Numbered from the stretch's first letter, positions 53,418 through 63,391 are shown. The stretch is DNA of 64,000 nucleotides from Verrucomicrobiota bacterium (GCA_013285645.1 JABDHJ010000006.1:1-64000), one strand, 5' to 3'. Notes: generated by a model from the letters alone, not told the origin. Translations and numbers: made by a program.

Positions 53418-54578
53418 TTGACCGCAACGCAACCGATTCAATTGACTCTGCTGGCGAGACTGCCACGAGCCGTACAATGGGCCACGCTGCTCATCGGCTC
53501 GGTCATGCTCTCCGGCCTACTGGAGCTTGCCGGGTTGCCGGCGGCCCTGCTGCTCGGTGCGATGGTGGCCGCCATTCTGGTTGGAACCAATGGCGGCACA
53601 GTGCGGGTCCCTCGGATTCTATATTATGCCGCACAAGCCGTCATCGGTTGCATGATCGCCCGTGCGATTACGCCCGCCATCGTGGGCACTTTCCTGAAAG
53701 ATTGGCCGTTGTTTATCAGCGTGATGCTAGGCGTGGTCGTGGCTAGCAGTCTTTTGGGTTGGGGGCTCGGTCGACTTGGCATTTTACCGGGAACAACGGC
53801 TGTCTGGGGACTCTCGCCGGGGGCGGCTAGTGTCATGATGGTCATGGCGGAAGAATACGGGGCCGATCCAAGACTCGTCGCTTTCATGCAATACTTGCGT
53901 GTGGTCTTTGTCGCCATCGCGGCCTCGGTTATTGCACGGTTCGTTGTTCACGCCCATGGGACGGTAGCTACGCAAATCATCTGGTTTCCTCCCCTGCACT
54001 GGCTTTCGTTCGGCGAGACCGTGGCGATTGGTTTGATCGGAGGAATCGTGGGACGCTTATCCCGGATTCCGGGCGGAGTGGTGCTTGTTCCGATGTTTGC
54101 CGGGGCGTCTCTTCATGGAACCAACCTGGTAACGATTGAGCTTCCGCCCTGGTTATTGGCGATGAGCTACGCCTTTCTTGGCTGGAACATCGGCCTGGGG
54201 TTCACCCGGGATATTCTGGGTCATGCCGTTCGCGTCCTGCCGCAAGTCACCCTGGCGATCATTGCCCTGATGCTCATCTGTGGTGGGCTCGCCCTGGTAT
54301 TAGTGGAAACAGTTGGTGTCGATCCGCTGACAGCTTATCTCGCCACCAGCCCCGGCGGCATGGACTCGGTCGCGATCATCGCGGCCTCGACCAAGGTCGA
54401 TGTGCCTTTCGTGCTGGCCTTGCAAATTGTGCGCTTCATGGTCGTGCTTCTGATTGGACCGTTCATCTCGCGCTTCGTCGCAAGCCAACTCGGCCATCAG
54501 GTCCCGGCGCCTGAAAAGGAAGGGGACTCAGCTACGGCGCTCGCACGAGTCAAAGAAGATGAAGCCGAGTTGGATTGA
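53418..54578 (+). CDS. AbrB family membrane protein
   Basis: 386 aa from TTG 53418, directly after the preceding stop. About ten helices in two homologous halves, with LPAALLLGAMVAAILVG and a later IPGGVVLVPMFAGASL. GLSPGAASVMMVMAEEYGADPRLVAFMQYLR (in parts) and ATSPGGMDSVAIIA are the duplicated motif of the family, PF05145. Often annotated as ammonia monooxygenase or AbrB regulator, but it is a probable transporter. Substrate unknown; context suggests one shared with the hydrolase. Confidence 0.85.
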   Translation: MTATQPIQLTLLARLPRAVQWATLLIGSVMLSGLLELAGLPAALLLGAMVAAILVGTNGGTVRVPRILYYAAQAVIGCMIARAITPAIVGTFLKDWPLFISVMLGVVVASSLLGWGLGRLGILPGTTAVWGLSPGAASVMMVMAEEYGADPRLVAFMQYLRVVFVAIAASVIARFVVHAHGTVATQIIWFPPLHWLSFGETVAIGLIGGIVGRLSRIPGGVVLVPMFAGASLHGTNLVTIELPPWLLAMSYAFLGWNIGLGFTRDILGHAVRVLPQVTLAIIALMLICGGLALVLVETVGVDPLTAYLATSPGGMDSVAIIAASTKVDVPFVLALQIVRFMVVLLIGPFISRFVASQLGHQVPAPEKEGDSATALARVKEDEAELD

Positions 54579-54586
54579 GCAATGCG

Positions 54587-56545
54587 CTATTCGTAACGCA
54601 ATGCTTCGATCGGATCGAGTCGGGAAGCCAGCACGGCGGGCCAATAACCGAAACCGATGCCAACACCCACGGAAAATCCGCAGGAAAGGACGATGGAAAG
54701 AAATGACGGATTCATCAATACACCCTGCAAATAACCGATGATCAGCGAGATGATCCAGCCGAGGGCGATGCCGAGAAATCCTCCGCTCAAACATAGGGTG
54801 ACCGACTCGATGAGGAACTGGGCCTGGATGTCGCGCCCCCGCGCGCCGAGGGCCTTGCGCAGACCGATCTCGCGCGTTCGTTCCGTGACCGAGACGAGCA
54901 TAATGTTCATGATCCCGATGCCGCCGACAACCAGCGAGATGGCCGCCACACTGGCGAGCATAAGTGAAATGGTACGCGTGACCGCGCTCAGGGCCTGCTC
55001 CATGGCAACCAGGTTGACCACCCGGTAGCTATCGTTTTGCACACTGGGAATGTGAGGCCACTCGCGCGTCACATCCATGAGTTGCGATTCCGTTTGGTCA
55101 ATGGCATTGGCATCCGTTGCGCTGGTGTCGATCCAGTCGACATATTTTTTGCCCAGCACACGGTACATCGCCGTTTGTAGGGGAACGAGGATGGCGTCGT
55201 CGGTATCGGTCATGCCATTAGTGCCTTTCGAGGGGAGGACGCCGATTACGGTGAAGGGGACATGGTTGATCTCGATCGTCTGTCCAATCGGATCGGTTTG
55301 ATTGAAAAGCCCCGTCAGGACGGTCGTGCCCAGCAGCGCAACCCGTTTACGCAGGCGCCCTTCTTCCAGCGTAAAAAAACGGCCATAGGTGGGAGGCGCG
55401 GCATAAATCTTTTCATAACCGGGCATGACGCCGAAGAGTTGGGTGCTCACGTTGTTATGTCCGTAAACCGCCTGGACCGTGCCGCTCACCCCACCGGAAA
55501 CAGCCGCGATGTTCAGGACGCGGCCATCGAGATGGGTGGCTTCGTCAAGAGTCAACCGGCTTACCGCACCTCGCTGTTGCCGCACTCCGGCGGTGTTTTG
55601 CGCATTGGGTACGATGATGAGGCGATTGGATCCCAATGCGGAGATTTGGCGATCGACGGAGGCCTGCGCAGCTTTACCCAAGGCGAGCATGACAATGACT
55701 GCGGCAACGCCGATGATGATCCCGAGCGCGGATAGGCAGGTGCGCAGTCGGTTGGCCCAAAGACCTCGCGTCGCCTGCTGCAAATTGAGGAAGAGCAGGT
55801 TCCAGTATACCTGTGAAGAGATTTTCCACTCCGCAGGTGGCGGCAGGGCGGCAACAGGATGCGCGATGGCAGCCAGCGGCTTTCGGACATCTTCGACGAT
55901 ATGTCCGTCATGCATCCGTATGGTGCGGTCAGCGTGAGCCGCGATGGAAGGCTCATGCGTCACCAGCACAATCGTCAGACCTTCCGCGTGCAACTCGCGC
56001 AGGAGGGCCATGATTTCCGCGCCGCTCTGGGAATCGAGATTGCCCGTCGGTTCATCGGCCAGGACGATGGTTGGTCGGCGGACGAGCGCGCGCGCGATGG
56101 CAACCCGCTGCTGCTGACCTCCGGAAAGTTCGTTGGGCCGGTGCGAGCCGCGGTGCCCGAGGCCGACCCGGGTCAGCAGGTCAGCAGGATCGGCGGAGGG
56201 CCGATTGCCCTTGGCGTAGATGAGCGGGAGTTCAACATTGTCGAAAGCCGACATGCGCTTGAGCAAATGGAACTGCTGAAAGACGAAGCCGATGCTTTCC
56301 GAGCGCAGACGCGAAACCTCTTCATCCGACAAATCAGCAATGTTTCGTCCGTCGATACTCAGCACCCCGGTGTCAGGCCGGTCGAGAAGTCCGATGGAGT
56401 GCAGGAGTGTCGATTTGCCCGAACCCGAGGCACCGATGAGCGAAATGAATTCGCCCTGCTCGATGCGCAACGAAACGCCTTGCAGGGCTTTGACCGTCGT
56501 CTCACCCATCTGGTAGGTCTTGGTGACTTTTTCGAGGACGATCAT
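54587..56545 (-). CDS. macB: MacB-type ABC transporter, fused ATPase and permease
   Basis: 652 aa. ATPase at 1-225: Walker A GASGSGKST (38-46), LSGGQQQR, Walker B VLADEPTGNLD. Membrane part from about 268: one helix, a large periplasmic MacB_PCD domain, and three helices with the FtsX-like end (GIGIMNIMLVSVTERTREIG read in parts). It drives export of peptides, lipids or drugs through the adaptor and TolC protein encoded just upstream. Start overlaps the macA-like stop by 4 bp. Confidence 0.92.
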   Translation of the reverse strand: MIVLEKVTKTYQMGETTVKALQGVSLRIEQGEFISLIGASGSGKSTLLHSIGLLDRPDTGVLSIDGRNIADLSDEEVSRLRSESIGFVFQQFHLLKRMSAFDNVELPLIYAKGNRPSADPADLLTRVGLGHRGSHRPNELSGGQQQRVAIARALVRRPTIVLADEPTGNLDSQSGAEIMALLRELHAEGLTIVLVTHEPSIAAHADRTIRMHDGHIVEDVRKPLAAIAHPVAALPPPAEWKISSQVYWNLLFLNLQQATRGLWANRLRTCLSALGIIIGVAAVIVMLALGKAAQASVDRQISALGSNRLIIVPNAQNTAGVRQQRGAVSRLTLDEATHLDGRVLNIAAVSGGVSGTVQAVYGHNNVSTQLFGVMPGYEKIYAAPPTYGRFFTLEEGRLRKRVALLGTTVLTGLFNQTDPIGQTIEINHVPFTVIGVLPSKGTNGMTDTDDAILVPLQTAMYRVLGKKYVDWIDTSATDANAIDQTESQLMDVTREWPHIPSVQNDSYRVVNLVAMEQALSAVTRTISLMLASVAAISLVVGGIGIMNIMLVSVTERTREIGLRKALGARGRDIQAQFLIESVTLCLSGGFLGIALGWIISLIIGYLQGVLMNPSFLSIVLSCGFSVGVGIGFGYWPAVLASRLDPIEALRYE

Positions 56546-57495
56546 TTCATCTTTTTCGGAGTTGCCGTAAACGAGAAACTCTTTTGCGCCTCCAGGATCA
56601 TGAAGGCCGGGCGTGCGATCCAGTCGCCTTCAGTCAGACCCGAGAGCACTTCGGTCCACGTGCCATCGCTCGCGCCGACTTGGATAGGTCGCGTCAGCAA
56701 GGGCTGGCCCGCCCCCTGTACCAGAAGCACGGTGCCTTCCGGGCTGATCGCATCGGTCGGGATGCGCAGAACATGTTCGCGGTTGGAAATCAGGAGGAAA
56801 ACGTTGGCCGAGATGCCGCTTCGCACAAAGGCAGGCGTCGTATCGAGGAAGATATTGACCAGGTAGGTCGTCACATTATTGACCGTGGTTGCATCGTAGG
56901 CGATGGCGTTGACTTTGCCGGTCAACTTTTCATCGGGGTAACTGTCGAAGGTAATATCGACGGCCTGCCCAAGCGAAACGTGCTCGAGATCGGTTTCATC
57001 GACGTTGGCCTGGACGATGAGATGATCCGACATCGTGAAGACCGTTTGCGCCGCGACGACGACCTGACCGGGAACGACGGAAGTGGAAATGATGTGTCCA
57101 TCCAGCGGCGCGACGAGCGGAGCCGCTTTATAGACGTCCTTCCAGAAGGCGACTTCCTTCCCCCCCGCGGCTTCGGCGGCGTCCATCAACGCGGCGCGAT
57201 CGGTGGAACTGATCCAGGCCAAGACTTGGCCTTCCTTGACGGCCACGCCGTTTTGGACATTCACCGAATCGATCCGGCCGGGTATGGGCGGTGTGACGTT
57301 GAGCCGATGCTCCGGTCCGACCACAGCGCTCTCCCGCAGGGTAACGAGCAGGGGACCCTGCTCCACTTTCAAATAATCGTAGGCGGTCGGATGGAAATTC
57401 CAGCGCAGCGCCAGCGCGACAAGGCCCACTGCTCCGGCCAGGATGCACAAGGCCAAGATCACATATTTCCAACTGGAAGAACTTCGCCGTTTCAT
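56542..57495 (-). CDS. MacA-like periplasmic adaptor protein
   Basis: 317 aa from ATG 57495 (MKRRSSSSWKYV), which overlaps the TolC stop as ATGA. Membrane anchor at 9-27. Lipoyl/barrel-sandwich halves lie at about 62-90 and 115-140 (VAPLDGHIISTSVVPGQVV), then the beta-barrel (ANVDETDLEHVSLGQAV). The helical hairpin is very short (about 25 residues) compared with typical MacA, which may limit direct TolC tip contact. It links MacB with the outer-membrane channel. Confidence 0.88.
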   Translation of the reverse strand: MKRRSSSSWKYVILALCILAGAVGLVALALRWNFHPTAYDYLKVEQGPLLVTLRESAVVGPEHRLNVTPPIPGRIDSVNVQNGVAVKEGQVLAWISSTDRAALMDAAEAAGGKEVAFWKDVYKAAPLVAPLDGHIISTSVVPGQVVVAAQTVFTMSDHLIVQANVDETDLEHVSLGQAVDITFDSYPDEKLTGKVNAIAYDATTVNNVTTYLVNIFLDTTPAFVRSGISANVFLLISNREHVLRIPTDAISPEGTVLLVQGAGQPLLTRPIQVGASDGTWTEVLSGLTEGDWIARPAFMILEAQKSFSFTATPKKMK

Positions 57496-58835
57496 GGAAT
57501 AGCTCCTAATCCCCTGGCCTGTTCCCAATTCGCTTCCGCGATCACCGCGGCGAGTTGGGCGGACAGACAGGTTTGTTGCTGACTGACATAACTATCGGTG
57601 ATGGTTTCAAAATCCTGGAACGACATGAGCCCATTCCGGTAGCTGGCCTCGGCGATTTTATAACGCAGGGCGGTCGCCTCGAGCAGTTCGTCCTGAATGC
57701 GCACGTTTTCCTGCGAATCAACCATCGCCTTGAAAGCCTGCCCCAGGGTCAGCGCCGCCTGGTTCGTGCCCGATTGCAGTTCGGCCAGCGACTGGCGAAA
57801 ACTGGCATCCGCTGCTTTCACATCGAAATAGGTCTGGCCTCCTTGGAAAATCGGGTAGGAGACGCTGAAACCCGCTGAGAATCCGTTCTGGCGGATCGGA
57901 AGTTGCGAGTCTGAACCGAAGACGGAGGCGCTGGCCGAGACGTGCGGATACCAACCGCTCTCCGCCAACGTGATGCCGGCGGCAGCCGCGTCGGTTTGCG
58001 CTCGTTTCTCAAAATAGGCCGGAGTTAGCACGGCCAGTTTTCGGAAATCGGGAGTGACGGGCAACGGTTCCGTTTCCAAATCGCCTGCCGCTTGCACGGG
58101 CTTGGGTAGTTCCTGGCCGACGACGACTTCGAGTTGAAGCCCCGAGAGATCGTAAGTACGCAGCGCCTGGTTAAGATCAACCTTCGCCTGATCCAGATTG
58201 GCGTCGCTCAAAAGCATGGCGCCCTTGTCCTCCTGGCCGCCTTGGTAAAGCAATCGGACCAAACGCGCCGCGCTCTGGCGAATGTCGATCACATTACGGC
58301 TGATGACGATAAGTTGCTGCGCATAGAGCAACTGTGCGAACGACGACTTGAGGTTGAAGCTGATGGTCGCTTTTTCCGCGTTCATGTTGGCGAAAGCCAG
58401 GGCCAGTTCCGCCTTTGCCTGGTCGATATTGCCCTTCGTCGTGAACCCATCAAAGATCGTTTGGGAAAGCGTCAGTTGCGCGATATAGGCGGTGGAATAA
58501 TTGCTGGGTGCCCCCAGATAAGGTCCGAGATAAGCGCGCGTATCGCCGAAGTTGGCGGTGATTTGCGGATAGAGGGTCGAGTAGGCGCCGAGCCGCACCG
58601 CGTTGCTGTTAAGCACGCCTTCCCGTGAAGCCTGTAGATCTGGATTATGGGCGGTGGCCAGACGGACGCAATCTTCCCAAGTGAGAGGTGCAGGTGAGGT
58701 TGAAGCTCCCACAACCTCCGTCTGGGCAATGGCCTGGAGAGGAAAAGAAATTATCGTTATTGTAATCAAACAACCAGCGATAAACCTCAAAGAGCTCTCT
58801 CTCGAGAGTAATGATTTTAGAGGAACGACAACCAC
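57492..58835 (-). CDS. TolC family outer-membrane efflux protein
   Basis: 447 aa. Signal peptide ends near 38 (ITIISFPLQAIAQ). Two repeats of the outer-membrane efflux domain follow, with LTWEDCVRLATAHNPDLQAS at the front and LPIRQNGFSAGFSVSYPIFQGG in the second (both read in parts). It forms the trimeric channel of the tripartite pump and is the first gene of the operon. The promoter should lie in 58836-58980. Confidence 0.9.
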   Translation of the reverse strand: MVVVPLKSLLSRESSLRFIAGCLITITIISFPLQAIAQTEVVGASTSPAPLTWEDCVRLATAHNPDLQASREGVLNSNAVRLGAYSTLYPQITANFGDTRAYLGPYLGAPSNYSTAYIAQLTLSQTIFDGFTTKGNIDQAKAELALAFANMNAEKATISFNLKSSFAQLLYAQQLIVISRNVIDIRQSAARLVRLLYQGGQEDKGAMLLSDANLDQAKVDLNQALRTYDLSGLQLEVVVGQELPKPVQAAGDLETEPLPVTPDFRKLAVLTPAYFEKRAQTDAAAAGITLAESGWYPHVSASASVFGSDSQLPIRQNGFSAGFSVSYPIFQGGQTYFDVKAADASFRQSLAELQSGTNQAALTLGQAFKAMVDSQENVRIQDELLEATALRYKIAEASYRNGLMSFQDFETITDSYVSQQQTCLSAQLAAVIAEANWEQARGLGAIP

Positions 58836-58977
58836 TTAGAGTAAACAAGAAATAACGGAAAAGTTGCACGGAAAGAGCAGGAGGTTGTCCCGGACGGCTT
58901 TACCGGGCGGAATCGTGGCATATCCTCGCCCTAATTATGCATATTAACTGGCATACTCAGGGTTCTGGCGTGCAATT

Positions 58978-59030
58978 GGTAGCTGTCTCACTCCGTGCGA
59001 CGATCCCGCGCACGGAGTGCGCGGGCTACC
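58978..59030. repeat. REP-like palindromic element
   Basis: 53 bp bounded by GGTAGC and GCTACC. Inside, CACTCCGTGCG (58989-58999) pairs with CGCACGGAGTG (59009-59019). Alternatively CCCGCGCAC (59005-59013) pairs with GTGCGCGGG (59017-59025). The two stems exclude each other. No T-tract follows on either strand, so it is not a simple terminator. Only one copy is in the window. Confidence 0.6.
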
Positions 59031-59069
59031 TCAGAATACTCCGCTGGTGGTGGCGAGGTTCTTATTAAC

Positions 59070-60503
59070 CTACTTATATCCGGGCAGGAACTTCTTCTCG
59101 GCGGCAAACAACTCGAGGGTCATTTTCTTGATCTCAGCGGGGCTGCAAATCGAGGCCGTATGTGGATCGAGTTGCAACGCGTAAATCGCCGCTTCCTTGC
59201 TCCGCTCGACAGCGGCGGTGGCGCCGAGCTCGAACATGGCCATGTTGGACACGCAAAGCGCCGCCATCTGAGGCGGAAGCGCGCCGTAACGGGTCGGATT
59301 GAGTCCATTCCGGTCGATCATGGTGGAGACTTCGACGCAGCCATTGGCAGGAAGATTGGTAATGAGCGAACCACGATTGCTGACGGAATTCATGACGTTA
59401 CCATGGATGCGGAACGGTGAATCCTTCTCGCGGGCTTCGATGATCCAGCTGGCATATTCCCAACTGCGCTTCCAGTCCATGGGCTTGGTGCCCGCGAGCA
59501 ACTCCATGCGCCATTTATCGGCATTCGCGCGCCACGTGGGCCAGTTGTTGGCGTAGAAGTTCGATTCGCCATCGTAACCGGGACGGCAGTAGCGTTTGAT
59601 GAGGTCCTTGCGCTTACGGTAATAGGGGAGGTATTCGGAGAGATGACCGCTCGACTCGGTAATGAACGCGCCGAAATGAAGCATCATGTCCTTGCGAACG
59701 ATGTCGTTCTTGTCGTCAGAATTAGAGGGCTTGCCCGCAATGTCCTGCTCGGCCTTTTTCTTGAGTAGCGGATAAAGATCTTTTCCGTTGTGCCGAAGCT
59801 TGGTGAACCACGCGAGGTGATTGATCCCCGCGCATTCCCATTCCATTTCCTCGTATGGAATGCCCGCGCGTTTGGCGAGAAGATGGCTCGTGCCCTGGAC
59901 GGAATGGCAGAGGCCGACGACCTGCATCGAAGATGTGCGCGCCGCAGCGACGCACATCATGTTCATCGGATTGGTGTAGTTCAAGACGATGGCCTCGGGG
60001 CAAAGACGCTCCGCATCCTTGAGTACGCCGAGCCAGACGGGAATGGTGCGCAACGCCTTGAAGAGTCCGCCTGGCCCGATGGTATCGCCGATGCACTGGT
60101 CGACGCCATATTTCGCTGGGATGTCATTGTCAAATCGGACGCATTCGAGACCGGAGACCTCGATGCAGTTCACGATGTAATGGCTGCCGGGGAGGACTTT
60201 CGTGCGGTCGGTCGAAGCGATGACCTCCCAATTGGTCGCACCACGTTCGGCAAAAAGCTTTTTGATCAGCTGGTGCATCGTGCTGAGGCGATGGCGGTCG
60301 ATATCGACCAGAGCAAAGGTGCCTCCGCGATTACCGGTGATGCTGATGACATCGGTGATAAGCCGGGGAGTGAAACCGCTACCTGCACCCATCATAGTAA
60401 TTTTGATGGGACGGAGTATCGTGCCCGGCAAGGCCAGGGTCTCGGCTGATTTGGTGTGCTCGGCGTGACCGAGTGCTTTTTTGCCTGATTTTTTTGTGGT
60501 CAT
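59070..60503 (-). CDS. GH4 family glycosidase (alpha-glucosidase/alpha-galactosidase-like)
   Basis: 477 aa. The NAD-binding motif GAGSGFTP begins at 39. TNPM at 177-180, C199-H200-S201 (metal site) and GINHLAWF at 226-233 are the GH4 active-site signature. The enzymes use NAD+ and Mn2+ with a redox step to cleave glycosides, often alpha-galactosides, in the cytoplasm. The first 32 residues are a variable extension. Divergent from the AraC gene with 98 bp between; a paralogue lies at 63392. Confidence 0.93.
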   Translation of the reverse strand: MTTKKSGKKALGHAEHTKSAETLALPGTILRPIKITMMGAGSGFTPRLITDVISITGNRGGTFALVDIDRHRLSTMHQLIKKLFAERGATNWEVIASTDRTKVLPGSHYIVNCIEVSGLECVRFDNDIPAKYGVDQCIGDTIGPGGLFKALRTIPVWLGVLKDAERLCPEAIVLNYTNPMNMMCVAAARTSSMQVVGLCHSVQGTSHLLAKRAGIPYEEMEWECAGINHLAWFTKLRHNGKDLYPLLKKKAEQDIAGKPSNSDDKNDIVRKDMMLHFGAFITESSGHLSEYLPYYRKRKDLIKRYCRPGYDGESNFYANNWPTWRANADKWRMELLAGTKPMDWKRSWEYASWIIEAREKDSPFRIHGNVMNSVSNRGSLITNLPANGCVEVSTMIDRNGLNPTRYGALPPQMAALCVSNMAMFELGATAAVERSKEAAIYALQLDPHTASICSPAEIKKMTLELFAAEKKFLPGYK

Positions 60504-60601
60504 GAAAGTTGTGGAGTGAAGCTAAATTCTCACCGCTTTGATTTCTGGAAGCGATACAAAGCCCGTGACAGTTAGGTGCTTTTTGGTGATATTTTGGCTC
60601 C

Positions 60602-61429
60602 ATGGAGACGAAATCCGCCCGCAGCATCGAACTCAGCGTTCCCTATAGCCACCGGAGACAAAGTGTTTCCAGTTCGCGTTATCGTTGGAATTGCTGGGAC
60701 CGCGGCAGCAACCCATTCGTGATCCTGCAGTGGACCCTTTCCGGCGAGGGCATTTTTGAGGGGAAGGAGGGTCGTTTTCGAGTACCGACTGATCACGCTT
60801 TTATCGCCATCGTCCCTGAACAATCCACGTACTATTACCCCTTGGAACATCGGGAACCGTGGGTCTTCAGCTGGTTCAATTTCTACGGTTCACTGGCCTG
60901 TGATCTTTTCCTGAAATTCAAGGCGGAATTTGGTCCCGTCGTTCCGCTCGCTTCGCGGGGTGCGGCGGCCACCTGCCTGCGGCGTCTGTTGATAAAGGGC
61001 GCGCGCGCCGAATCTTCAGATCGTTTTCAAGCCAGCCTTCAAACTTATGCGTTTCTCTTGGAATGGTGGCGGGAGGCATCACAGCCACTTCGCCGTCCGG
61101 AAGACCGTCTGGCTCACGCGCTTCGCTTCAGCAGGGAGCATTTTCGTGAACCTCTCGGCGTAAAGGAGTTGGCCGGCGAGGCAGGGATGAGCCGGGAACA
61201 CTTTTCCCGGATCTTCACGGACCGGACCGGGGAGTCTCCTTCGGCATACCTGCAACGATTGCGGATGCAGGAAGCAACCCTGCTGGTCCAAGACACCGAT
61301 CTGCCTTTACGTGAGATTGCGATGCGTTCGGGATTTTATTCCGAACGGCATTTGATGAGAACATTTCAACGGCTCCACGGTCTCAGTCCCTCACAATATC
61401 GCAGACGCAAAACGGACAGGCACCCTTGA
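60602..61429 (+). CDS. AraC family regulator, paralogue 1
   Basis: 275 aa. N-terminal cupin-like sensing domain (FVILQWTLSGEGIF, YYYPLEHREPWVFSWFNFYG in parts). C-terminal double helix-turn-helix: ELAGEAGMSREHFSRIF and EIAMRSGFYSERHLMRTFQR (read in parts). It is transcribed away from the GH4 gene and most likely activates it in response to a sugar. Closely related to the regulator at 62404. Confidence 0.92.
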   Translation: METKSARSIELSVPYSHRRQSVSSSRYRWNCWDRGSNPFVILQWTLSGEGIFEGKEGRFRVPTDHAFIAIVPEQSTYYYPLEHREPWVFSWFNFYGSLACDLFLKFKAEFGPVVPLASRGAAATCLRRLLIKGARAESSDRFQASLQTYAFLLEWWREASQPLRRPEDRLAHALRFSREHFREPLGVKELAGEAGMSREHFSRIFTDRTGESPSAYLQRLRMQEATLLVQDTDLPLREIAMRSGFYSERHLMRTFQRLHGLSPSQYRRRKTDRHP

Positions 61430-61460
61430 GCACGTTATTGCATGGCCTACCGTAGCTGAA

Positions 61461-62195
61461 TTAACCCAGCACAAGATGCCGTAATTCTTGAAATTCTATC
61501 GCCTTCTGTTTTCTGAAATCTGTTGAGGAGACCAACTGTGCGATGACAAGCGCGCCTTCCTCGACGGAAATACGGTCCGTGTTGAAAACCATGTCGTAGT
61601 TTTGATGATCATCAAGATCAGAGTGAAAATAGGTCGATGTAAAATGACGACGCTGTTCGTCAACCCTTCGCACTTCTGTCGCCGCTTCGTCCCATGAACA
61701 ATGCTTGCTTTCAGCTACCCGTTCGACTCGACAATCAAATGAACCGACGATCCGAATGTGCACGGCCCGGGGAAATTTGGCCGTTATCGAGTGCGCCGCC
61801 CGCCCAACGAGGATAACGTGACCTATCCTGGCAAGCTGGATGATGGTACTGGTCATCTTTTCAATCATGACTGCCCCAGGAACGGAAATACCTAAAATTC
61901 CATCGAGATGATCGTTGATGGACAATATCTGTTCACCAGAAAAGAAGTTGCTTATCCGTTTGGGTAAATGGTGATCTTCAATGACTCGTTCTCCGATATC
62001 CTTATCTACAACTACCCATGGATGCTTCCCCTGGCTCATCTCGGTAAGAATAACACTTGCCCGATAAGCAATCTCTTCTCCCATGGCCCCCATCTGCCTG
62101 GAAATAGTCACAAGGGGATTTGTTCCATCCGCAACCCAATTATTCAATTCCTTTGCCTTCAGAAAAGCCGCAACGATGTAAGGATCATTTTTCAT
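61461..62195 (-). CDS. Cytidylate kinase-like family protein
   Basis: 244 aa. The modified P-loop LVTISRQMGAMGEEIA is at about 29-44, followed by VVVDKDIGERVIEDHHL and VILVGRAAHSITAKFP. This fits the Cytidylate_kin2 group. The C-terminal lid region is RRVDEQRRHFTSTYFHSD. The group's natural substrates are largely unknown, and it may phosphorylate a nucleoside or a sugar. It separates the two AraC/GH4 modules. Upstream 62196-62403 carries no gene. Confidence 0.8.
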   Translation of the reverse strand: MKNDPYIVAAFLKAKELNNWVADGTNPLVTISRQMGAMGEEIAYRASVILTEMSQGKHPWVVVDKDIGERVIEDHHLPKRISNFFSGEQILSINDHLDGILGISVPGAVMIEKMTSTIIQLARIGHVILVGRAAHSITAKFPRAVHIRIVGSFDCRVERVAESKHCSWDEAATEVRRVDEQRRHFTSTYFHSDLDDHQNYDMVFNTDRISVEEGALVIAQLVSSTDFRKQKAIEFQELRHLVLG

Positions 62196-62403
62196 AAATT
62201 AACTCGTCCTTTCGCATTAGTTTTTATCGTTTGGGATCACCACAAACCTAACCCAATCTGCCCTCTTCTGCATCGAGAAGATCAAACTTAAAGATAACGC
62301 GTTCCTGAACATCAGGTTCCACGTTGGCTAGATGTTCAGTCTCGAAGAGAGACGGTCTTAGCCGCAAAGACGTGCCAAAACCGGAGAACCTATGGCACAA
62401 GTA

Positions 62404-63243
62404 TTACACGGATGCGCCCGCACGACGGCGGTACTCTGACGGATTCTTGCCATGGACGCGCTGGAAGGTGCGCATCATATGCCTGACGGAGTAAAAGCCC
62501 GAGCGCATCGCCACTTCGGCCAAAGGCAACCGGGTATCCCGCAGCAAGGTAGTCGCCTCGTTTAAACGCAAGCGGCGAAGAAAAGCGGCGGGTGTTTCCT
62601 TGAAGCGCTCCGAAAAAGTCCGGGTAAAATGTTCCCGGCTCATATTCGTCTCGCTAGCGATTTGTTTCACGCTTAATTGCTCGCGAAAATGTCCCCGGCA
62701 AAAACGTTCGGCACGCTCCAAGCCGTCTTCCAGGCTGCCAGATTGGGAGGCCTCTCGCCACCATTCGACAACAAAGGAGTAGGCTTCCACGCTGACTTGC
62801 CACCGATTGGCGCCCTCCGGGTTGGAAAGGGATGCGATGAGCCGACGAAACGAGGTTGCGGCCGCACTTTGAATGGGCAAAGGGACAATGGGGCCAAATT
62901 CCGAGCGAAATTTTCGGAAAATTTCGCACGCAATTGAGCCGTATACATTAAACCATTCGAATACCCAGGGCTCCTTGCTCTTGGGCGGGTAGTAATAGCT
63001 CGCGTCCTCTGGAATAATGGACACAAAAGCGTAGCCAGCCGGCACTTTGAAGGTCCCGGTTTCACAGGAAAAAATCCCCTCACCGGACTGGGTCCATTGC
63101 ACAATCACAAATGGATCGTCTCCGCGATCATCGCATCTCCAATGATAACGCGGGCTGGAAACGACTTCCTTCTCACCGACAATGGGAATGGAAAACCAGA
63201 TACTATCCTTGTATTCAGGCTTCATTCTCTTGGCGATAATCAC
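62404..63243 (-). CDS. AraC family regulator, paralogue 2
   Basis: 279 aa. Same build as the regulator at 60602: FVIVQWTQSGEGIF, SYYYPPKSKEPWVFEWFNVY, and a C-terminal HTH pair with NMSREHFTRTFSERF. The start is uncertain: GTG 63243 or ATG 63225. It lies on the same strand as the second GH4 gene and 148 bp downstream of it, so the pair may be cotranscribed. Likely controls that glycosidase. Confidence 0.9.
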   Translation of the reverse strand: MIIAKRMKPEYKDSIWFSIPIVGEKEVVSSPRYHWRCDDRGDDPFVIVQWTQSGEGIFSCETGTFKVPAGYAFVSIIPEDASYYYPPKSKEPWVFEWFNVYGSIACEIFRKFRSEFGPIVPLPIQSAAATSFRRLIASLSNPEGANRWQVSVEAYSFVVEWWREASQSGSLEDGLERAERFCRGHFREQLSVKQIASETNMSREHFTRTFSERFKETPAAFLRRLRLNEATTLLRDTRLPLAEVAMRSGFYSVRHMMRTFQRVHGKNPSEYRRRAGASV

Positions 63244-63391
63244 AAAAGAAGTCTCATTATCACAAGTTTATTCGCCGAATCCCGCTGCCTTATCCGCTTG
63301 CACGAATACGAAGACTGACCTCGTTGACCTAATAACGCAGCGGCATGATTTCAAAAAATCGATTATCCAACGGGCTGTTTTTCGTTTTCTT

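Noticed and set aside
55859-56866. 335-codon plus-strand frame across the macB/macA junction
   Set aside because: It runs over two well-supported genes on the opposite strand and shows no domain.
58889-58910. CCCGG...CCGGG inverted repeat upstream of the TolC gene as terminator
   Set aside because: Short stem and no T-tract on either strand.
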